Shown here one piece after another: positions 9,641 to 18,400 of a stretch of DNA of 28,817 nt. The translations under genes were made by a program, and so were the position numbers. The first letter of the stretch is position 1. Every line of letters begins with the position of its first letter. The stretch comes from Saccoglossus kowalevskii (lineage: Eukaryota; Hemichordata; Enteropneusta; Harrimaniidae), in the NCBI RefSeq assembly GCF_000003605.2, contig NW_003156234.1, positions 344,678 through 373,494 on the forward strand, given 5' to 3'. The notes beneath the pieces were generated by a model that was not told where the DNA came from, ran no database searches, and worked only from the letters and a program-made list of their open reading frames with translations.

Positions 9641-9771
9641 TAGACGTGCTTGCAATCTGTTGCGATTCCGATGAAAAATTCTTGAAAAATAAATATAAAT
9701 TGCGTAAACGAGGGGTGAACGCGAGAGTCCTGTAATTTTTCATCGGTATCAGAACAGGCTGCAAGCAAGTA
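9641..9771 (+). mobile_element. Miniature element with 9-base target duplication (hAT-like)
   Basis: The 131-base element is bracketed by the direct repeat AATATGACC (9632-9640 and 9772-9780). Its ends are imperfect inverted repeats over about 35 bases: TGCTTGCAATCTGTT and CCGATGAAAAATT on the left, mirrored by AATTTTTCATCGG and AACAGGCTGCAAGCA on the right. Eight-base duplications typify hAT elements; the ninth base may be chance. Non-coding. Confidence 0.7.
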
Positions 9772-10105
9772 AATATGACCCTGAGGTGCAGATTTTTTTT
9801 TTGCCTCGTCTATCATTGGCGCCTTTGCTTTCTTTTTTTTTTCATCGTCATTGCGTTAGCAAGATGGTGTTATTAAAATAGAATATAGACTTAGAAAATA
9901 AAACGATTTCTCAGGCGAAGTCTTGACTGATAATAATGCTGACAGTGGACGTTAGATTAATATGCATTGTTTGCGACCGAAAGCTTGTCACCCGTTCTAT
10001 CAGCATTGTCAACAACAGAGTGTTACCTGTAGTATACATATACATGTTATAAACATTATGCAAATATTAACGAAACGATAGTAGTGTTAGCGTTTGAGCA
10101 CTGGT

Positions 10106-10125
10106 CTTTTCAAAATTTTGAAAAG
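10106..10125. repeat. Perfect 20-base palindrome
   Basis: CTTTTCAAAATTTTGAAAAG reads identically on both strands. It lies inside the foldback structure. It could be a protein-binding dyad or a chance AT palindrome. Confidence 0.5.
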
Positions 10126-10868
10126 CTGGGATGATGAATCAAGGTACAAAGTAATTGTTTAATCAATTATTGGAAATCAATAAGAAAAGAAATTCCCTTC
10201 CCGCTACATTAAGATCAATATGGACCACCGAAATTTGGCGTTCATTTAAAAAAATAAAATTATGATACAAAAATAATCCATTCATACCACAAACCAACGC
10301 CGTTTTTGTTTACTTTTCACAACTGTTACAAAGTATTTCATTTCTGGTGGTTAAAATACCAGCTAATTGATCGTAGACCACAAGTTTGGAGTCTGTTTAT
10401 GATCTAAACGAAGGCAGACGATTGCAAACAACTGCTGTCATGGCAAAACGTTGCACATCGTGAATGATTTTTTTTCACTGCATGCAAATTATTTTGCCTT
10501 GATGCACTCAACAAAGTCAAAGCAGACGTACAACATTCGTTGCAGAACGCGTGAAAAGTACTTCGCGTTCCACTCGCTTTGAAGCTGCCACCTATGCTAA
10601 TGAGCATAGTCGTCAGGACGAAGCCTTACAACTCCAAGAAAGCGACAACGTTACATCGTAAATAGGCAGTCAAAACCAACGTGCACGTTACACTATTTAA
10701 TTAATTTTTCTAGCCAGCGGTGTGATGTGTCTAATCACCGTAAACCATGTGTCATTTGTTTGGTCTCACAATTTGTCTTCCATGTGCTTGCCGATCACCG
10801 AACAGTGCGGCATGACGCCGGTACATAGTGTTTACACACTTTTTTTTACCATACCATTTTTACCATTT

Positions 10869-11774
10869 NNNNNNNNNNNNNNNNNNNNNNNNNNNNNNNN
10901 NNNNNNNNNNNNNNNNNNNNNNNNNNNNNNNNNNNNNNNNNNNNNNNNNNNNNNNNNNNNNNNNNNNNNNNNNNNNNNNNNNNNNNNNNNNNNNNNNNNN
11001 NNNNNNNNNNNNNNNNNNNNNNNNNNNNNNNNNNNNNNNNNNNNNNNNNNNNNNNNNNNNNNNNNNNNNNNNNNNNNNNNNNNNNNNNNNNNNNNNNNNN
11101 NNNNNNNNNNNNNNNNNNNNNNNNNNNNNNNNNNNNNNNNNNNNNNNNNNNNNNNNNNNNNNNNNNNNNNNNNNNNNNNNNNNNNNNNNNNNNNNNNNNN
11201 NNNNNNNNNNNNNNNNNNNNNNNNNNNNNNNNNNNNNNNNNNNNNNNNNNNNNNNNNNNNNNNNNNNNNNNNNNNNNNNNNNNNNNNNNNNNNNNNNNNN
11301 NNNNNNNNNNNNNNNNNNNNNNNNNNNNNNNNNNNNNNNNNNNNNNNNNNNNNNNNNNNNNNNNNNNNNNNNNNNNNNNNNNNNNNNNNNNNNNNNNNNN
11401 NNNNNNNNNNNNNNNNNNNNNNNNNNNNNNNNNNNNNNNNNNNNNNNNNNNNNNNNNNNNNNNNNNNNNNNNNNNNNNNNNNNNNNNNNNNNNNNNNNNN
11501 NNNNNNNNNNNNNNNNNNNNNNNNNNNNNNNNNNNNNNNNNNNNNNNNNNNNNNNNNNNNNNNNNNNNNNNNNNNNNNNNNNNNNNNNNNNNNNNNNNNN
11601 NNNNNNNNNNNNNNNNNNNNNNNNNNNNNNNNNNNNNNNNNNNNNNNNNNNNNNNNNNNNNNNNNNNNNNNNNNNNNNNNNNNNNNNNNNNNNNNNNNNN
11701 NNNNNNNNNNNNNNNNNNNNNNNNNNNNNNNNNNNNNNNNNNNNNNNNNNNNNNNNNNNNNNNNNNNNNNNNNN
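10869..11774. other. Assembly gap (906 N)
   Basis: An unbroken run of N. No content can be inferred. It adjoins a probable transposon fragment, consistent with a repeat that failed to assemble. Confidence 0.99.
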
Positions 11775-11815
11775 AAATTTTAAATCTCCATGCGGTAATT
11801 TGGTGGGTCTCCCCC

Positions 11816-12079
11816 TTATTCAAGACTGATGGTTTTGTCTAACTTTTTACGGACCCCGGCCGCGGTTATTGAAAACTTACGCCCTACTGCAGGGAACACT
11901 GCTCTCAGTACCTCACCGGTATTCATATTACCACCACTCTCCACAATTTCCTTTATGATTATTTGAGATAAATCATCGCTGAGTGACGTTCCCTTCTGGT
12001 AGGGTATGTTGTGACAGTTATAGTTTGCCATAACCAATATTACATCAGAATCTGAAACACTGACACGGACGGCGGGCAC
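11816..12079 (-). pseudogene. Possible transposase N-terminal fragment
   Basis: A minus-strand frame of 87 codons stops close to the gap. The segment LSDDLSQIIIKEIVESGG, followed about 25 residues later by GRKFSITAAGVRKKL, has the spacing and flavour of the helix-turn-helix recognition region of paired-like or Tc-type transposases. The opening codon at 12079 is GTG rather than ATG and the initiation codon is not convincing. Either it is a fragment of a decayed transposon, or an exon (a GTAAGT donor occurs inside, after GGGC near 11878). Family assignment is by impression only. Confidence 0.3.
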
Positions 12080-12134
12080 GATCAGGCTTTCTTTTCCATG
12101 TAGTTTGTAGTAAAGACGCCAAGTAAACGAAGTG

Positions 12135-12310
12135 TTACATTATATATATTATATATTTTTATTAGACGCATAAAATCCTTAGGAAAGGATAAAAAGGGTC
12201 TTACAGAAAGAAATTAAAAAAAAAAAAAAAACTACAATCTAAAAAATAAAAATAAAAATAAAAACTTTTCAAAAAAAAAAAAAAAAACAAGTCAAAAACA
12301 AAAAAATACA
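12135..12310. repeat. AT-rich simple-sequence tract
   Basis: ATAT-rich sequence at about 12138-12165 is followed by A-rich runs with AAAAAT units and poly-A blocks at 12216-12290. Low-complexity DNA with no coding content. Confidence 0.8.
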
Positions 12311-12785
12311 ATTTGCAGCCAATGGTGAATACAGAATATAGAATGAACACAAAATGTGGCCTAATACACTGATAGTTGTTGCTGTTTTGTTCCATAGCTG
12401 TTTTTTAAGAAGACAGCTAAGGCTGGTGCTAGAGTATGGTTTGCCATAATCAAAATGTGATCACCATTTGGTTAAAATAATAAAGAGTGCAACCTGATTT
12501 GTCTCAATGTTTGGCTGTCTAATAATGCTACATTCATGCATCTAACTACCAAATCGAAACACTATTTTATAAAATCTCTGTAATTGACATTCGGCGAGTT
12601 GCACAATCAGGTACAGAACAATATACTAGTTTAAAATCATGGTAAGTAAATAAGTCTACCATTGTCACATATCACACATTATATCATCACAGCAAAAAAT
12701 GAATCTTTTGATTCTGCAAAATGTCAAAAAGAGATCCTTTGACCATTGGAGATGTTGAAAAGGTATCCCCTGCTTCAGAAACATA

Positions 12786-13389
12786 CTGTAAAACATGTTG
12801 AAAAAGCGACATGCAATTTTAGCGAATTGTGGTAAAATGACGTAATAGCGAAATGATTTAGCGAATCGCTCTTGTCATTGTTGATTTCCCGTTTTCACAA
12901 TACTTGTCTGTGTTGCGCAAAAACAAATGCGCAGTTATCATCTCCATAAAAACAATGACAAACTCTCAAGTGTAATTTGATTATGTTCGCAATGATAAAA
13001 AACTTATTTATCAGAGATTTAAAAAGCGAGTATTGTTGCTGAGTTACATCCAGAACATTGACCTTTTATATTGGGACCCAAAAATTACTAAGTACTACTA
13101 ATTTCCGTAATAATATATCAGTATCACTTCATTTATTTATTTTCATTGAAATAATGACCACAATGAATACGTTTATTTTTTTGTGTTAATTTACTTTTCA
13201 ATAAAGTGTATCTATCATGTCAGTACGTTTTCTTTGTGTTCTTTACAAAGTGTGTGTGGAGAAAAAAGACGTTGTTTGGCGACCATTTTGAATTTATAAT
13301 AAAGTCATTAGCTACATCTTGAATTAGCGAATCAGTTCTCTTGCTAAATTCGCCTAAAAACATGCTCGCGAAAAAAACATGTTTTACAG
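12786..13389. mobile_element. TA-flanked element, long copy (604 bases)
   Basis: Flanked by TA on both sides (12784-12785, 13390-13391). The termini are perfect 14-base inverted repeats, CTGTAAAACATGTT, extended imperfectly inward by blocks related to AATTTTAGCGAATT. TA duplication and short inverted ends fit Tc1/mariner-type non-autonomous elements. No transposase frame is present. A shortened relative lies at 25412-25604. Confidence 0.8.
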
Positions 13390-13391
13390 TA

Positions 13392-14000
13392 ATTTAAAGA
13401 CTCCTTGGCATCATGTTGCCATACCAACTGATATTATCATTTTTCATGGAGATCACTGTATGTAATCATTGGCCGGGAGATGTTCTGCAGATAATACAAA
13501 GTCAGAATGTAAATTTAATTCACACAGTACGTGATCAGATAATACCTCATTTGACGACTTAATTTAGTTCCAATTAAGTGCCCTCTATTCAAGACAATAA
13601 GTACATGTTTACATGTGCAGTGAAGCAAATACTTGCACAAAATTCAACTTTTGTCATCCCAAAAATTAAACACACTCATATTTTTCCTATATTTGTTCAA
13701 TATTTTTTTTCAATACACTTCATGCAGCCAATAGAATGTTATGTCAGTTAGGTACAAAAACAACTAAAATATTATAGAAAAAAACATAAAAATGGTAATA
13801 GATTTGTTTTTATATTAATTATCATATAAAAAGGTGGCTATCATTGGCACCAAAAATTTGTTGAGTATATTTGAAATCTACAATACACATGTATAAATAT
13901 AGTCATCTAGATTTATGCAAATTATTTCATATTTAACCTTTATTATATGTACCGGTACGCCTGTACTATTGCAAATTATTCAAACAATTTATTTATGATC
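13392..14000. other. AT-rich intergenic DNA
   Basis: No gene, RNA or mobile element is supported here; it has scattered poly-T and poly-A runs only. Confidence 0.5.
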
Positions 14001-14003
14001 AGT

Positions 14004-14029
14004 GGGGGGTTGGGGCGGGGGAGGGGGGG
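14004..14029 (+). repeat. G-rich tract with G-quadruplex potential
   Basis: Four G runs of 6, 4, 5 and 7 bases are separated by loops TT, C and A, which satisfies the standard quadruplex pattern with very short loops. The surrounding sequence (CAGTGGGGGGT and CAATTT-like flank) resembles the right end of the element at 14164-14612, so the tract may be the end of another copy. Confidence 0.7.
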
Positions 14030-14163
14030 TGTTAAGGAACTTTGAATCACATGCTAATGTATATTGATCAGGTATGTCCTGAGGTAGCTTTTGATTTTTC
14101 AGGTCCTGGTAGTACAAAATTATCGGTCGCAGCTGGTAGCAGATTATTCTATTTTCAGTAACG

Positions 14164-14612
14164 TTTAGGGACGACATCAAATAATCGATGTCGGATAAAA
14201 AAACTTATTTTCTTTAGTTTGGGGGTGGGGAGAGATTGACCTCAAAATTTTCCATCCTACAAAAACGATTTTATTTTTCAATGAAGTCAAAAAAATCTTG
14301 GAGTATTTGTAGTTCGTTTTTTTTTTTTTTTTTTCTATCCAATCATGGACAAAAATAACTGAAAATGGAAAGAAAAAAACATTCAAGACAAGAAAATGGT
14401 TGGTCTGAGTATAAATATGTGCGTCAAATGAGGTCAATTTTAGGGCTTTTTACACCCATCCGACAACCAACTGCTATGCCAAACTACTGTTTGATTATCA
14501 ATTTGTATTTGATGGTAAATGTGGTCTGACGCCATGATCAATATTTATCAATTAAGTTTCAGTGGGGGGTAGGGGGATTATCCTACATTGAACTTTTGAT
14601 GTTGTCCCTTAA
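14164..14612. mobile_element. Non-autonomous element with GGGACRACATCAAA ends
   Basis: The left end, TTTAGGGACGACATCAAA followed by ATGTCGGATAA, is mirrored at the right by TTATCCTACAT followed by TTTTGATGTTGTCCCTTAA, giving imperfect inverted repeats of about 38 bases. TTA/TAA at the borders could be a three-base target duplication as in Harbinger-type elements, but the borders are uncertain. It contains a poly-T run and G-rich blocks near both ends. No coding capacity. Confidence 0.65.
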
Positions 14613-14984
14613 TGAACTATATGTTTTGAACAATAATTTCTCATATTGACAGTCAGAATTAAATTGGTTGCTTGATATTACAGGTTTTTTTGAGTGGTAG
14701 TCGGACATTCTTAATATACGGTGCCATATTGGTTTGACTGTTCATAGTCAAGTTGTTCATGCTGCTTCCCCATCATTACGCTTGACAGAAAAAACATATC
14801 ATAAATTTGGATTGTATTAAATCAGATAATAACGATAAACTGATAACATGTGGTGAACATGATGGTGAACTTGATATATTAAAGACAAATAGTCAGCAAC
14901 TAGAAATGTACATTTGTTGCCATGATGTTAATAAATTTGACATCTGCATAACTCTGTCAACAGAACATGACATTTTATGATCTA

Positions 14985-15250
14985 CTGTAGAATACTTTAT
15001 TTTAGCTTGGAATTCATTTTCGCTGAAGGAATGATTAAGTGAAAATAAAATCCAGTGAATATACTTTTTTTTGTATATTTTACATTCAACTCGTCAAAAA
15101 TCAGTGAAAATAAAATCCAGTGAATATACTTTTTTTTGTATATTTTACATTCAACTCGTTAAAAATCGGTGAAAATAAAATCCATACAAAACATCCAATA
15201 AGTCTTCTTAGAGCGAAAATTCATTCCAGCTAGAATGAAGTATTTTACAG
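14985..15250 (+). mobile_element. TA-flanked miniature element, copy A (with internal duplication)
   Basis: Ends CTGTAGAATACTTTATTTT and AAGTATTTTACAG are inverted repeats with TA on both sides (14983-14984, 15251-15252). It is closely related to the copies at 17427-17617, 22200-22407 and 27786-27993. At 266 bases it exceeds the 208-base standard because a 65-base internal unit is tandemly repeated. Non-coding; Tc1/mariner-like by its TA duplication. Confidence 0.85.
15039..15190 (+). repeat. Tandem 65-base duplication within miniature element copy A
   Basis: The unit beginning GTGAAAATAAAATCCAGTG starts at 15039 and 15104, and a partial third begins at 15169, each 65 bases apart. The first two copies are nearly identical, so duplication is recent or homogenised. 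Confidence 0.85.
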
Positions 15251-15441
15251 TATATTAAACTAACAACGCTACAAGGAAATCACAATTGTTTCAATAAAAA
15301 AATATTTTTATTTGGTCTTGTTATTTGCTTGTTGGAACTACCACAAAATATCAAGAATCTGTAGAACTTTTATAATTTCCAATTTTTTTTTTTTCTAGTT
15401 TACTAACTTTGTCCTTTCATATTTTGTCTGTAGCTCCAATT

Positions 15442-18400
15442 ATGAAATTGTTGATCTGCATCTTTGTGTGGATTTTGTCAACTGTGGATGCTGAACATTC
15501 TGAGATAGTGAACACTCGTAATGGTCCTGTTCGTGGAAAGCGTGAAGATGGCCAGATCGGTTATTATGGAATACCGTATGCAATGCCACCACTCGGGGAT
15601 TTGCGCTTTCGTCCTCCACAACCCCCTGACCCTTGGAATACAACATTTGATGCGTTGAAAATGAAATCGTCATGTTGGCAGAAGCATGACCGGCATAACA
15701 AAACTGGAGATGTTCCATTAGATGAGGATTGTCTTTATCTTGGTGTTGTCGTTCCGGACTCCATTCCTAAAGCAGCTTCCGTACTCGTTTGGATCCACGG
15801 GGGTGGATTCACATGGGGTACTGCTGAAAGGCACTTAGGTGACCATAATAATAAACTTACATCACATGAAAGTGTTATTTTTGTTGCAATGAACTACCGC
15901 TTGGGTGTGTTCGGTTTCCTCGCCATGAATTCACCAGATGCTCCGGGCAATATGGGACTACTGGACCAGCAGCTGGCTTTAAAGTGGGTGCATGAAAATA
16001 TAGCGGCGTTCGGTGGTGACCCAGATAAAATTACAATTGCTGGAGTAAGTGCAGGTGGCACGTCTGTGGCATATCATCTCTTCTCTCCTGGAAGTCGAGG
16101 TTTATACAGGCGAGCGATTCTCCAAAGCAGTTATGTCTTGAATCATAAACGGTCATTTGTCAGTGGAGGGGATGCAAAAGACAGAAGCATGCAGTTTTCA
16201 AAGAAGGTGAACTGTGACGGAGATAGTGGAGATGTCAAACTCCTACAATGTCTGCGAGGCATGCCCGCAGAGCAATTAATGAATAACCAGGATGCATTTA
16301 CTGTTTACCGAACACCGTTTCCACCTGTTATTGATGGGCAGTTCATCACAGATGAACCTCGAGCGTTAGTGAAGAAGGCTGAGTTTGAGAAAATTCCAAT
16401 TCTTTTAGGAACCCTACAGCACGAAACCGGTGATATGACGTTCCGGGCCGGGATTCCTGGTCTCTCTGCGAACAATGGGTTCCAGTTTAAGTACAACAAA
16501 CTACATGATGTTTTAACCCATTGCTTTCCAACCGCAGCAGATGTCTCACCTATTATAGAACAGTACGTGAAACGTAATAATTCAGAACCGACTTACTTTC
16601 GAGACTTACTAATGGACATAACTGCCGACTACTCATACGTCTGTCCATCATTAGAATTTGCCACATTATACAGCAATGTGGGTTTGCCTGTTTACTATTA
16701 CGAGTTCGATCACCGTCCTTCGGTGAGTATAGCGCCGGAATGGATGGGCGCAGTTCACGGCGATGAAGTGCCTTTCCTGTTTGGCTTCCCGTTAAAAGAA
16801 GGGCAGGACATTAGGCATCACACCATTGAAGAAAAAGCACTGAGTAAAAAGATGATGAGATATTGGACCAATTTTGCTAGAACAGGGTGAGTGGAATAAA
16901 GGATTTTGATAAAACTGTACTCAGTATCCACCTGAAGTATATTAAAATGATTTAGCCTGATACAAATCAGCACCAATTTTAATGGCTCTCTGAATCTATT
17001 TTAATCTTTTGATTGGTTTAATGTTCAGGACGTTTTTTGCGATTTGTTGGTTTGAAAGTTTTCTGAAAGTGACTTTCTAACCGTAGATAAATTCTCATTA
17101 CTACAAGACTTTTCCATTTTCTGTGATCAGTAAAAATTTATCACTTGTGAATATAAAACAGTTTACAGTCCTCATTTGCATATATCTAATCAAGTCAGTT
17201 TCCTGTGCGTCACTGTTCACTGTGATACTCAAAAAGCGGTAGTTGTCGCGCCACGCATGTGCGAGATATGTGGGTCTCATATAAACAAAGATGGCGACTT
17301 TGACTGTTGTGCATATCAACGAGTACAAACTAAGACGTTACCAAGCTTTAATTAGGTATTTTTAGGTGATTGGAAGGTAATAAATGAGTCACCGCTATAA
17401 TTAATGCAAGTCGCGCCCAGGTCAAACTGTAAAATACTTTATTTTCCCTGGAATTAATTTTCACTGAAAAGGCTTTTTGGGCGTTTTATATGGAATTTAT
17501 TTTCACTGATTTTTGATGAGTTTAATGTGAAATATAGGAAAAAAAGTATATTCGCTGTATTTTATTTTCACGGAATCATCCCTTCAGCAAAAATAGCGAA
17601 AATAAAGTATTCTACAGTACTTGTTATTGCCATTAGAAGAGCGCATTGGATTGTGGGAAAATCAATGTTTATCAACACAAATGTTGCACATGCGCAGCGC
17701 GACGACTGTCGCCCTTTAAACCAAGATTTAAACCACTTGTTGGATTGTGAGATGGCCTCTTAATAAAAGTTGGATTGTTAGAAAACTTAGTTGATGAACT
17801 TTTAATTTTGAGTAAATAGGCTGAAAATCAAATCTGAGAGTTACACATCATGCTATACTGATTAAAATCATTCATGAACTAAGTTATCTAATGTCTTCAA
17901 TTAAAATAATTCCCTTCATGCATTTCTGCTCGGATTCTACGTCGGGGTGCGCTAAACACAACTAACCTAGGAAGGATGTACCGTTAGATGTTTACTTTGA
18001 AGCAGTAGTAATATATAAATAATGAATAAAATGTTGTCATATAATTTTAAGAATTATACTGGAAACAACTCATGAATCAATGCCTCACATCTAATATTGT
18101 TTATGAAATATAGCCCACTTTTGATCACCGAATAAAGAATTTTGTGTTTGATTCGCGGACTTTATGGCATTCTAAGATAACTTTTGCCGAAAATAAGGGG
18201 GTTTTGAAAAATCACATTTGTTGGTAAAGCTTTGCGCATGAAATGTCCAATATGGATTCCATATAACATATACATTGTATAATACATCGTTTGTTTACAT
18301 GATGACCATACAGGCATTTCAATGTCTGGATGTACAAATTACATAACGCATGGATTCTACATGATGTCAGAATACTACAAAATATTCCTTTTTCCCAAAT

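Larger units (their letters stand above)
9071..10686. repeat. Long inverted-repeat (foldback-like) structure
   Basis: The left arm at 9071-9200 pairs with the reverse complement of 10549-10686. Shared blocks, in order, are TGCACGTTGG, TTGACTGCC-like sequence, GATGTAAC-like sequence, AGTTGTAAGGCTTCGTCC, TATGCTCATTAGCA and CGCGAAGTAC...TTTCAC. The right arm carries about 27 extra bases before the last block. The arms could be long terminal repeats of one foldback transposon of about 1.6 kb or two independently inserted copies in opposite orientation. No transposase frame is found between them. The interior contains the separate element at 9641-9771. Confidence 0.7.

Noticed and set aside
10722-11829. 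Long open frames of more than 300 codons on both strands
   Set aside because: They consist almost wholly of undetermined bases in the assembly gap.
15409-15441. Extension of the esterase upstream of the ATG at 15442
   Set aside because: The extension would start at TTG and place non-signal residues before a clear signal peptide; it contains acceptor-like TAG sites and is better read as leader or intron.
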